A stretch of DNA of 64,000 bases from Zavarzinia sp041650655 (GTDB lineage: Bacteria > Pseudomonadota > Alphaproteobacteria > Zavarziniales > Zavarziniaceae), in contig NZ_JBAZKR010000005.1 in assembly GCF_041650655.1 (NCBI RefSeq), forward strand, positions 5,209-69,208, written 5' to 3'. The notes below the pieces were generated by a model. It made no database searches. It was not told the origin of the DNA and saw nothing but the letters and a program-made list of their open reading frames with translations. This document shows positions 47,851 through 55,695 of the stretch, in pieces (position 1 is the stretch's first letter; each line of letters begins with the position of its first letter). The position numbers and the translations under genes are program-made.

Positions 47851-48375
47851 CTACGACGATGCATTCTTGGCGATGTCCCAGGGCGCCTCGATCGCACCGG
47901 CGCCGGAACCGTCCTTGTTCTGCGGCGTGTAGATGTAGTTGAACTTGCTGAAATTGAGGCCGACGTGCTCGACCAGCAGATCCTCGCGGCCGGTCGCACC
48001 GGAACTGATGCTGGAGATGATGATGTTCTCCAGCTCGATGACGACATAGTCGAGCGGGTTCTGCCCGGCCTTGCGGACGATGATCTTGCCCTTCGGAATG
48101 TGCTTGCCGTTGCAGCAGAACTTGATGAGGTTCATCCAGGAATAGTTCTTGCCCGTGTGGCCGTCGGTGTCTTCTTCGAAGGCGAATTCCGACACCGGCT
48201 CCGAGCGTTGGCCATAGGGCCGGCGGGCCAGAACCGGTTCGGCCGGAGCCGTTGCCGCGGCGCGCTTAGGAAGTCGCTCGGCAATCGCGACGATCGGCAG
48301 TTCGAAAACGTCGCCGTTGGCGTCCGGGAAGGCGGGCGGGCCGGGTGAAGTGGGGGTCACCGCTCTCTGCACCAA
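47851..48375 (-). CDS. hcp: Type VI secretion tube protein Hcp, N-terminus replaced
   Basis: Hcp (TssD) forms the inner tube. The C-terminal 100 residues match the family closely: FCCNGKHIPKGKIIVRKAG, LDYVVIELENIIISSISSG, DLLVEHVGLNFSKFNYIYTP and a WDIAKN end. Family-like sequence starts near DANGDVFELPIVAI. The usual first 15-20 residues (a start of the type M-x-x-F-L-K-I-x-G-I) are absent; what precedes is sequence antisense to tssF's C-terminal part across the inversion breakpoint. The start at 48375 is therefore formal. The reading frame is open but the protein is probably not functional as a tube subunit. Confidence 0.75.
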   Translation of the reverse strand: MVQRAVTPTSPGPPAFPDANGDVFELPIVAIAERLPKRAAATAPAEPVLARRPYGQRSEPVSEFAFEEDTDGHTGKNYSWMNLIKFCCNGKHIPKGKIIVRKAGQNPLDYVVIELENIIISSISSGATGREDLLVEHVGLNFSKFNYIYTPQNKDGSGAGAIEAPWDIAKNASS

Positions 48376-48949
48376 TCGTCATCTGGCCGGGCAGTTGCCG
48401 GTCGGCAGTGGCGGCGTCGATTTCAGGTTCGTCGACGACATGGATCTGGCGGTGAGCTGCCTGGTCGGACCGACCGCGCCGCGCGAGCCGATCCTGGCTC
48501 GTTTCCGGAGCGGCCGTGAGGCACCCTATTCGGGCGTCCTGGCCTGGCGTCTGATCAATCTCCTGGCGCTCAACCACCTCGGCCTGACCGAACGCGCAGG
48601 AAGGCGGGGCGGAGATGCGCTCCGCGAAGTGATGTCGGTTTTCGCCGATATCGCCGACGACGCGACGCAGCGGCGGATCGCCGGCATTCGCAGCGTCGAG
48701 ACGCGGCCGGTCGTGCGCCGGATCCGCTGCAACGGCGGGGCGGCGGTGGCTCGCGGCCTCGAAATTACGGTGACGCTCGACGAGAGGGGCTTTTCGGGCA
48801 GCGGAATCTTTCTGCTGGGCGCCGTATTGGACCAGTTCTTCGCCGACTATGTCTCGATCAACACCTTCACCGAGACCGTCATCCGTTCGACCGAACGCGG
48901 GCTGGTCAGGCGCTGGCCGGCCCGGGCCGGGACGAGGAGGCTCCTGTGA
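48346..48949 (+). pseudogene. tssF: tssF C-terminal fragment
   Basis: About 200 residues that match the end of TssF: VTALCTNRHLAGQLPVG, LAWRLINLLALNHLGL, LREVMSVFADI and FFADYVSINTFTETVIRS. The open frame starts formally at an ATG at 48317, inside the inverted segment. It overlaps tssG by ATG/TGA-type coupling (tssG starts at 48946), the normal tssF-tssG junction. The N-terminal two thirds lie on the minus strand at 45966-47285. Confidence 0.85.
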
Positions 48950-49641
48950 GCGGCTTCGTCGCCGAATTGGAACGGGAACCGTGGCGTTTCGACTTCCACG
49001 AAGTCATGCGCTTCCTCGAACGGGCCTTTCCCGACCGGCCGAAGATCGGCGATAGCAGCACCCGGCGGGAGGACTTCCTGACCCTCGGCCAAGATCCCTT
49101 CCTGGCATTTCCCCCGTCCGCCCTGGCCCGGGCGGATCGGGACGGGCAGGGGCGGCATCGTATCATCGTGCGTTTCATGGGCCTGTTCGGCCCGCAGGGG
49201 GCGCTGCCCCTGGCGGTGACGGAAGAGGCGCTGCGCTGGCTGAACGACGGCGACGATTCCTTCGCCCGTTTCGCCGACATCATCCAGAACCGATTTCTCC
49301 AATTGTTCTATCGCGCCTGGGCGGATGCCCGGCCGGCGGCCCAGGCCGACCGCCCGGCGAGCGACCGCTTCGCCGCCTTCGTCGGCGCCCAGATCGGCAT
49401 CGCGGCCGATCCCTGGCGCGACGACGATGCCCTGTCCGACGGCAGCAAGCTACATTTCGCGGGGCTGCTCGCCGCCCGGAGCCGCTCGGCCGCGCGGCTC
49501 ACCGCCTTCCTCGAAGGGCTCTTCGGTCTGCCGGTCGAAATCGACCAGTTCGTCGGCGACCGCTTGGTTCTCGACCCGTCCGACCGCTCACTGCTCGGCC
49601 GACCGTTTCGCTCCAGCGTCGCTGGCGCAGCAGGGTGGTGA
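48946..49641 (+). pseudogene. tssG: Type VI secretion baseplate protein TssG, 3'-truncated
   Basis: TssG partners TssF in the baseplate wedge. The first about 218 residues match the family: FDFHEVMRFLERAFPDRPKIG, FMGLFGPQGALPLAVTEEALRW, FADIIQNRFLQLFYRAWADARP and GLPVEIDQFVGDRLVLDPSDRSLLGR. A full TssG has about 330-350 residues. Homology ends near 49600; the last 12 or so codons are antisense to the qhpF exporter gene. The loss of the C-terminal third should inactivate it. Confidence 0.85.
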
Positions 49642-50380
49642 TCTGCGCCCGCTGGCCTTGGCCGAAAGCGGCTTCGCGCTGACCGATCGCACCGAGGGCG
49701 CGCAAGGTTCGCCGGGCGCCCAGCGACTCCGTCATCAGGGCTGCGAGATCGCCCCTGGTGCCACGTACCGCTTCGGCGAGTGCCTGGCTCCGCCGGCGGG
49801 CTCGGGCGAGGAAGGCCAGTTCGACCGGCGCCGCCACCAGGGGCAGCAGGGCGAGGCGCCAGTCCAGCGCCACCATGAGGCCGAGCCCGCCGGCCAAGCG
49901 GAAGATCGCCCCGATGGCGACGATCAAAGTGTCGAAGGCGAAGCTCTGGATCTCCGCGCAGTCGCCGTCGAGCCGGGCCATGGCTTCGCCCAGCAGCAAT
50001 TCGGGCCGGGCCGGATCGCGCGCCAGGGCGGCGGCGAAGAGGCCGGCCCGCAGTTCGGCCAACATGTGCGACGAGGCCCTGAGGTGGAGCAGCGAATTGG
50101 CGGCCCCCAGGCCGACCGCGCCGAGCCCCAGCACGAAACTGGCACCGGACCAGAGGAACAGCGCCTGCATGTCGCGCGCCATGATGCCGGCGTCGATCAC
50201 TTGCTTGGTCAGCAGCGGCAGGGCGAGGCCGAGGGCGGCGGCGGTCAACGAACTGGCCAGGACGAGGGCCGACGCCGGCAGCATTCGCGCCATCAGGGGC
50301 GCGATCCAGCCGGCATCGGAGCCGAAGATCAGGGCGGCGAGGCGGCGCCCCAGGCGGTCGCGATAGCTTTCAGTCGCCAT
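49499..50380 (-). pseudogene. qhpF: QhpF-type ABC exporter, ATPase domain lost
   Basis: In the quinohemoprotein amine dehydrogenase pathway QhpF is the ABC exporter thought to move the modified gamma subunit to the periplasm. It starts MATESYRDRLGRR (11-base overlap with qhpE). The membrane domain is visible for about 250 residues, with several helices and ARDPARPELLLGEAMARLDGDCAEIQ and LMTESLGARRTLRALGA as expected for an exporter. Near 49630 it stops; the frame then runs on as antisense of tssG to 49499. No Walker A, signature or Walker B motif follows, so no ATPase is encoded here. An intact half-transporter would have about 550-600 residues. Confidence 0.85.
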
Positions 50381-51056
50381 GGGCTCCTCGCCGCTCGGGT
50401 CCGCTGTGGCGGACCAGGGGGGTGAGCGCCGCGACGGCCTCGCCGAGGCCGCGCAGGCGTCCCTGCGCGCTGCTGATCGCGGCCAGATGGCCCGCCAGGC
50501 GGGCGGCACCGATGCTGGCCCCGCCCATGCCCGGCACGCCGTCCTCGGGCGAATTGCACCAGGCGCCGAAAAGCGCGGGGCCGAGGCGGGAAACGTCGTC
50601 CCACGCGCAGCGGGCATCGCCGGTCGCCGCCAGGATGCCCGGATAGGCGGCCGGGTAGCAGGGCGCGCCCCGGGCCGGATGGGCGGCGACCAGGACCATG
50701 CCGCGTGCGATCAGCGGGGCACAGGCGGCCTTGAGCGGCCCCCGGTCGACGGCAAGGCCGAGGCTCATGCACAGGAGATCGGGCCGCGCCGCCTCCGGCA
50801 GGGCGGCGAACCAGTGCAGGGCGGCGGCGACCCTGAGCGCCGAGGTCACCGGCCTGTCGTCGAACACCTGGGCGTGCAGGACGGAGACGCCCGGGCAGGC
50901 ACGGCGGATGATCGCGGCGACGGCGCTGCCGTGGCCCAGCCGGTCGGGCAGGGCGGGCGCGATGGCGCCGTCCGCCGAGAAGGACCGCGCCGTGGCGCGG
51001 TCCTCCGGCGGGTCGTCGGCCGGACCGCCGCTGTCGATCACGCCGACCCGGACCAT
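50370..51056 (-). CDS. qhpE: Subtilisin-like protease QhpE (gamma-subunit leader peptidase)
   Basis: A 228-residue compact S8-type serine protease. The catalytic triad is Asp8 (GVIDSG), His43 (GHGSAVAAI) and Ser182 (GGASIGAARLAG). No signal peptide is seen, so it acts in the cytoplasm. In the qhp pathway QhpE removes the leader of the gamma subunit after QhpD has made its thioether cross-links. It lies between qhpB and qhpF, the usual neighbours. No prodomain is present, as expected for this group. Confidence 0.87.
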   Translation of the reverse strand: MVRVGVIDSGGPADDPPEDRATARSFSADGAIAPALPDRLGHGSAVAAIIRRACPGVSVLHAQVFDDRPVTSALRVAAALHWFAALPEAARPDLLCMSLGLAVDRGPLKAACAPLIARGMVLVAAHPARGAPCYPAAYPGILAATGDARCAWDDVSRLGPALFGAWCNSPEDGVPGMGGASIGAARLAGHLAAISSAQGRLRGLGEAVAALTPLVRHSGPERRGAHGD

Positions 51057-51058
51057 GG

Positions 51059-52141
51059 CTAGCGCCGGGTGAAGATGCGCACGCTGGCGAGCGACATCAC
51101 GGCGCCGTCCGGCATGTCGACCTGGCCCTTCTTTTCGAGGGTTTCGGCGTCATAGGCCGCGAGGTCGCCGAGCGCGCCGCCGAGCCAGACCGTGCGCCCG
51201 TCGGACGAGACGTTGACCGAATAATAGGAGTGCGGCAGCGACACCCGCTTGATCGGCGCATTGGCCACGAGGTCGAAGCTCTCCAGCACGTTGTAGGCGC
51301 CGTAGACCCGCGTCTTGGCCGGATTGGCGGCGGTCGAGAAATAGAAGACGTCCATCTGCCGGATATCCTTCATCTCCATCTTGCCGCTGGCGAGATCGAG
51401 GGTGAGGAGGCCGGTGCGGAAGGCTTCCGGATCGGTCATCGGCTTGGCCTTCAGGGCGGTGAAGAAGGGCGTCACCACGAGGCCCGAGGTCTCGTACTGG
51501 CTCCAGACATCGAGCACGTCCGGCTGGGCATAGGTCTCGGCCTGCCAGGACTGGATCGAGTATTCGTCGATCTTGCTGCCGCTCGCCGTGTCGAAGACAT
51601 ACATGGCCCGGCCGAGGGCGAAGAGCTTCTTGCCGTCGAGCGAATACATGATCAGCGTAACCTGGCGCGGCGCTTCGAAGGTCTTGCGCGGCTTCAGTGT
51701 CGCGGCGTCGTAGAGGGTGATGCGGGTCGGCTCGACCTCGAAATGGGTCGCCATCGTCTTCACCGCCGACTGATAGGCGGCCAGCGTCTTGCCGTCGGGC
51801 GAGAGGGCGAGTCCGAAGAGGTTCTTCACCCTCTCTTGCGGTGTGCTCATGTCGACGCGGGCGACCGTGCGGCCGCTCTCGAGGTCGACCTTGACCAGGC
51901 TCTCGGTCTTGTTGATCGAGACATAGGCAAAATGGCCGGTCGGATCGACCACGGGCACCACTGGGGCCGGGCCGGCGTCGCCTTCGAGGATGATCACCTT
52001 GTCGACCGCCATTTTCTCGGTGTCGACGATCACCAGCTTGTTCGGCCGGGTCGGCGCCAGGATGTAGTCGCGCGCCAGCGCCGGCTGGGCGGCCAGCGCG
52101 ATGCCCGCGGCGAGCAGGGAAAGAAGAAGGGAACGGGCCAT
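51059..52141 (-). CDS. qhpB: Quinohemoprotein amine dehydrogenase beta subunit
   Basis: Periplasmic seven-bladed beta-propeller subunit, 360 residues with a Sec signal peptide (about 1-23, ending QPALA-RD). The mature part starts DYILAPTRPNKLVIVDTEKM, a YncE-like repeat, and continues with blade motifs such as SPDGKTLAAY, SLDGKKLFALGRAMYVFD and SSDGRTVWLGG. It packs with the alpha and gamma subunits around the quinone cofactor. The start is set by the signal peptide. It follows qhpC by five bases, in the order known from Paracoccus. Confidence 0.92.
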   Translation of the reverse strand: MARSLLLSLLAAGIALAAQPALARDYILAPTRPNKLVIVDTEKMAVDKVIILEGDAGPAPVVPVVDPTGHFAYVSINKTESLVKVDLESGRTVARVDMSTPQERVKNLFGLALSPDGKTLAAYQSAVKTMATHFEVEPTRITLYDAATLKPRKTFEAPRQVTLIMYSLDGKKLFALGRAMYVFDTASGSKIDEYSIQSWQAETYAQPDVLDVWSQYETSGLVVTPFFTALKAKPMTDPEAFRTGLLTLDLASGKMEMKDIRQMDVFYFSTAANPAKTRVYGAYNVLESFDLVANAPIKRVSLPHSYYSVNVSSDGRTVWLGGALGDLAAYDAETLEKKGQVDMPDGAVMSLASVRIFTRR

Positions 52142-52146
52142 GTCAC

Positions 52147-52473
52147 TCAGCCTTTCGTCTCGGGGAAGACGGACTGCAGCTTGCGCCAGTCGCGGGTGAC
52201 GTTGTCGGCACCGGCGGTCCAGTCGGGATAGGTGTTCAGCGTGTCGGCCACCTGGGCCGGCCACCAGCAGGGATCGGCGCAGCCGTAGAGATCGGCTTCC
52301 ATCGGTTGGCACAGGTTGGAGACGCCGCCGAAAGCGTCGACTTCCCAGCCCGGATCGAAGGACGTGGTGCAGCCGACCAGCGCGTTCATGGCGACCACCT
52401 CTTCCGCGCGGCCCTCGGCCTCGGCTTCCACGAAGGCCTGGGCCTTCGCGTTCGCAGGGATCAGATGTTTCAT
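52147..52473 (-). CDS. qhpC: Quinohemoprotein amine dehydrogenase gamma subunit precursor (CTQ-bearing)
   Basis: Catalytic subunit precursor of 108 residues: a 28-residue leader, then an 80-residue mature chain. Counting from residue 29, the cross-linking residues fall at the positions known for the Paracoccus enzyme: Cys7-Glu16, Cys27-Asp33, Cys41-Asp49 (thioethers), and Cys37-Trp43 (the cysteine tryptophylquinone). They are residues 35, 44, 55, 61, 69, 77, 65 and 71 of the precursor. So the radical SAM substrate is complete. The start overlaps the qhpD stop (ATGA). There is no Sec signal; export needs a dedicated transporter. Confidence 0.95.
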   Translation of the reverse strand: MKHLIPANAKAQAFVEAEAEGRAEEVVAMNALVGCTTSFDPGWEVDAFGGVSNLCQPMEADLYGCADPCWWPAQVADTLNTYPDWTAGADNVTRDWRKLQSVFPETKG

Positions 52474-53930
52474 GCAGAAAGAACCTCCTTGGCGGCGCCG
52501 GACCGCGTGATCCGGGGTTCGAGCTGGGTGCGGAAAAAGCCGGGGTTGGCGCGCATGATGCGGACATAGGCTTCGATGCCGAAGTCGACCCAGTCGCGCA
52601 TCAGGTCGCAGTAGTGGTAGACGGGAGCGAAGACGTCGCCTTGCCGTGCGTAACTCTCATGGTAGCAGCCGCCGGCACAGATCGAGCGGATGCGGCAGGT
52701 CCGGCAGCCGTAGTCGCTGCGGTCCTGGGCCTTTTCGATGAAGGCGGCGAGCTTCGGCACGTCGATCCCGCTCTCGACATTGCCGTAGGTCGGCTGGTTC
52801 GAGCCGACGAAACGGTGGCACAGGTGCAGGTCGCCCGCGCCGTCGACCGCCAACATGCCGAGGCCGGCACCGCAGGGCACCGCCTTCTTGGTGCCCTGGG
52901 CGATGTCGGTCAGCAGCTGGTGCATGTTGGAGAAGCCGATGTTCTCGCCCCGGCAGGCCGCCTCGACATAGAGCCGGCCGAGCGCCTTCATGTCCTCGAA
53001 GACCTGGCCGAGGGCCTCGGCGTCCAGGTTGAAGACGGCGATCGGGCCCGAGGTGGCGGGGCCGAAGCCGACTTCGGCGAAGCCGAGCTCGTTCTTCAGG
53101 TGGCGGTGGATGCCCATCACGTCGGCCACGCCCCGGGTCAGGGTGACCCGGGCACCGACAGGGCGCGACTTGTAGCGGGCGAGCAGCATGGTCACGTTGC
53201 GGGCGACCACGTCGTAGGTGCCCTTGCCGCCGACCGTGCGGCGGTTCACGTCGTGCAACGCCTTCGGCCCATCCATCGAGACGGTGAGGGCGAAGCGGTG
53301 CTGGTCGAACCAATCCACCAGCTCCTCGGTCAGCAGGGTCGCATTGGTGGTCAGGGAGAAATCGACCGTCTTGCCGGCGGCGCGGGCCACCGGCTCGGCA
53401 TAGGCGACCACCTCGCGGATCAGCTCGACGTTGGACAGGGGCTCGCCGCCGAAGAAGACGACATTGACCCGGTCCCGGCCGCGCGCCTGTTTCAGCAGGA
53501 GATCGAAGGAGGCGCGCGCCGTCTCGAAGGCCATCTTGCGGCCCTTGGCCGGCGTCGTCAGGTCTTCCTTGTAGCAGTAGGTACAGGAAAGGTTACAACC
53601 GGTGTTGACGTTCAGGATGATCGTGGAGAGCGGGATCTCCTCGACCTTGGTGATGCGGGCGGGTGCCTCCGGCGCCTCGGCATCCCGCAGGATGTCGAGC
53701 GAAAGGAAACTCTGCAGGCAATCGCTCAGCGTGCCGGGGGCGTGGCGGGCGCCGAGTTCGGCCCGCATCGCCTCGGCGTCGACCGCCGACCGGCGCTGGA
53801 AGAGATCGAAGACATCCCGCGCCACGCCGTCCAGTTCGAACAGGCTGGTGGTCGGCACATGCATCAGCATGGCGTGACCGTCGACGTCGACGCGATGGGC
53901 GTTGTGGCGGACGAGGGTGAGGGCGTTCAT
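52470..53930 (-). CDS. qhpD: Radical SAM maturase QhpD
   Basis: Radical S-adenosylmethionine enzyme of 486 residues that forms the three Cys-to-Asp/Glu thioether bonds in QhpC. The radical SAM cluster motif is Cys112-xxx-Cys116-xx-Cys119 (GCNLSCTYCYKED). A SPASM-type C-terminal domain carries further cysteines for auxiliary iron-sulfur clusters: CGAGLGMLAVDG, LCHRF, YGCRTCRIRSICAGGCYHES. A roughly 90-residue N-terminal peptide-recognition-like domain precedes the barrel. It is coupled to qhpC by ATGA and starts nine bases after qhpA. Confidence 0.95.
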   Translation of the reverse strand: MNALTLVRHNAHRVDVDGHAMLMHVPTTSLFELDGVARDVFDLFQRRSAVDAEAMRAELGARHAPGTLSDCLQSFLSLDILRDAEAPEAPARITKVEEIPLSTIILNVNTGCNLSCTYCYKEDLTTPAKGRKMAFETARASFDLLLKQARGRDRVNVVFFGGEPLSNVELIREVVAYAEPVARAAGKTVDFSLTTNATLLTEELVDWFDQHRFALTVSMDGPKALHDVNRRTVGGKGTYDVVARNVTMLLARYKSRPVGARVTLTRGVADVMGIHRHLKNELGFAEVGFGPATSGPIAVFNLDAEALGQVFEDMKALGRLYVEAACRGENIGFSNMHQLLTDIAQGTKKAVPCGAGLGMLAVDGAGDLHLCHRFVGSNQPTYGNVESGIDVPKLAAFIEKAQDRSDYGCRTCRIRSICAGGCYHESYARQGDVFAPVYHYCDLMRDWVDFGIEAYVRIMRANPGFFRTQLEPRITRSGAAKEVLSA

Positions 53931-53939
53931 GGTGCCACC

Positions 53940-55487
53940 TCAGCGGATCGGCGGGTCGACGAAACGCTGCACGGTGGCGTAGAGATGCGCCTCCGCGGTC
54001 AGCTGCTTGCCGCCTTCCGTCACCGTGGCGATCACCTTCAGGTTGCCGGCATTGTTGGTCGACATCACCCGCTCGGGGTTGGGGCCGGCGGCGGCCGGCG
54101 TGAACAGGCCGGTGGCGTCGATCGAGCCGGCGAAGGTGGCATCCTTCATGGCTGCGGCGGCCTCGTCGAAGTCGGCCGTGGCCCAGGTCGCCGGGAAATA
54201 GCCGAGGGAGATGTCGTCCGCCGTGCCCGGCTTGCCGTCCGGCCCGTTCAGCCAGCCTTCCGCCTCGAACTGCGCCGGCACCTTTGGGATCGGGCTGCCG
54301 TTGTCGCCGATCCGGGCGATGGTCAGCTCCGGCACGATCGAGATGCGGTCGGGCGCCTCATAGGCGACGAGGGCGATCTTCTGGCTGCCCAGGGCCAGTT
54401 CGACCGGACCGGCGGCCGTGGCCTTCAGCTTCAGGGTGACGCCGGTTTCGTTCTTTCCGGTGATCTCGCCGGTCACGCCGGCGGGCAAGGTGAGGGCGCC
54501 GGAAAGGCCGCTGCCGGCGACCGTCACGGTGGTTTCCGCGCCGATCTTCAGGCGGCTGGGGAAGGCGGCGAGGGCGTGGGCGGCGCCGTCCGCCTTGACC
54601 GCGGCGATGCGGCCGCCGATCACGTCCCGCTCCGCCTCGAACCAGCGGCCTTCCAGGGTGCCGTCGGCCCCGAAGGCGAAGACCTGGCGAATCTTCACCT
54701 TGCCGTCGGAGAGCGAGGCCCGCCATTCGCCGGCCCCGAAGAGACGGCCCTTGCCGGTGAAGGTGGCGGTATGGTCGGCGAAGGCCAGCACCATCTTAAC
54801 GTCGAATTCGCTGCCCGCCTTGGTGATGGTCAGGGTGCCGGCATAATCGCCCTTGGCCGGCTGATGCCCGGCCAGGACATAAGTCCCGGCGGGATCGCCC
54901 GTGAAGGGCGCCGGTGCGCTGCCGAGCGGATAGGTCTTGGCCAGGAAGGGGATGATCTCCGCCTGGGCGATGCCCCACCAGTCGCGGTCGCGGGCTAGCG
55001 CCTGATATTCGAGGGTCGGGAACTGGCCCAGGTGGAAATTGACCAGATGCTTCCAGTCCTCGGGCGTGCGGCGCTGCAGGGCGACGCGGGCATAGGAATG
55101 GCAACGGCCGCAGGTCTGGGTCATCAACTCGCTGGGGCCTTCGTCACTGGCCACCGGCTCGCGCTCGAGGATGTAGCGGAAGCCCTCGGTCTCGGCGACG
55201 GAAAGGCCGCGGGTATCGGCCAGATATTTGACCACGGCCTGACGGTCGGCGTCGCTCAGCTCGACCTTGTGGTTACGCATCATGCGGACCACCGTCATAT
55301 CCCAGGCTTCCGGCGTCTTGCGCGCGGCATCGATGCGCTCGACCGTGCCGTCCGGGGCCTTGGTGTGGCAGGTGATGCAGGTGTTCTGCAGCACCTCGGC
55401 CCCGCTCGCGGCGAGCGCCGGCACCGCGGCGGTCAGCGCGCCCAGGGCGCAGCCCGTTGCCAGGGCGAGACGGACGAGAGACTTCAT
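53940..55487 (-). CDS. qhpA: Quinohemoprotein amine dehydrogenase alpha subunit (diheme)
   Basis: Periplasmic subunit of 515 residues that takes electrons from the quinone and passes them on through two c-type hemes. A Sec signal peptide covers about 1-27 (PALA-AS). The heme sites are Cys37-xx-Cys40-His41 (CITCH) and Cys126-xx-Cys129-His130 (CGRCH). The rest (about 170-515) consists of beta-rich domains. GAGGATC precedes the ATG. It is the first gene of the minus-strand qhp operon and is divergent from qhpG. The complex oxidises primary amines such as butylamine or phenethylamine in relatives; the substrate here is not known. Confidence 0.93.
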   Translation of the reverse strand: MKSLVRLALATGCALGALTAAVPALAASGAEVLQNTCITCHTKAPDGTVERIDAARKTPEAWDMTVVRMMRNHKVELSDADRQAVVKYLADTRGLSVAETEGFRYILEREPVASDEGPSELMTQTCGRCHSYARVALQRRTPEDWKHLVNFHLGQFPTLEYQALARDRDWWGIAQAEIIPFLAKTYPLGSAPAPFTGDPAGTYVLAGHQPAKGDYAGTLTITKAGSEFDVKMVLAFADHTATFTGKGRLFGAGEWRASLSDGKVKIRQVFAFGADGTLEGRWFEAERDVIGGRIAAVKADGAAHALAAFPSRLKIGAETTVTVAGSGLSGALTLPAGVTGEITGKNETGVTLKLKATAAGPVELALGSQKIALVAYEAPDRISIVPELTIARIGDNGSPIPKVPAQFEAEGWLNGPDGKPGTADDISLGYFPATWATADFDEAAAAMKDATFAGSIDATGLFTPAAAGPNPERVMSTNNAGNLKVIATVTEGGKQLTAEAHLYATVQRFVDPPIR

Positions 55488-55695
55488 CGTTGCGATCCTC
55501 TGACTGGCGGCCCCGACGATCGGGCCGCCCCGTGTGTGACGTGCCTTTAGGGAAGCGATCCGCCGCCTGCCGTTCCTGACATTCGTGGCCAAAGTCGCGG
55601 CATGGTGCCGCCGGCATTCACTTTGGCCGGCAATGTCAAGAATGCCTCCCGTGGCCGGGCGGACCCTGCCTCTGGAACAGGCAGCGGAGGCGGCG

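Noticed and set aside
45955..48325. Direct repeat TTGGCGTCC near both inversion ends (45955-45963 and 48317-48325)
   Set aside because: A direct repeat cannot mediate an inversion, and nine bases can match by chance in GC-rich DNA. The inverted CCCGGCCC pair is the better candidate.
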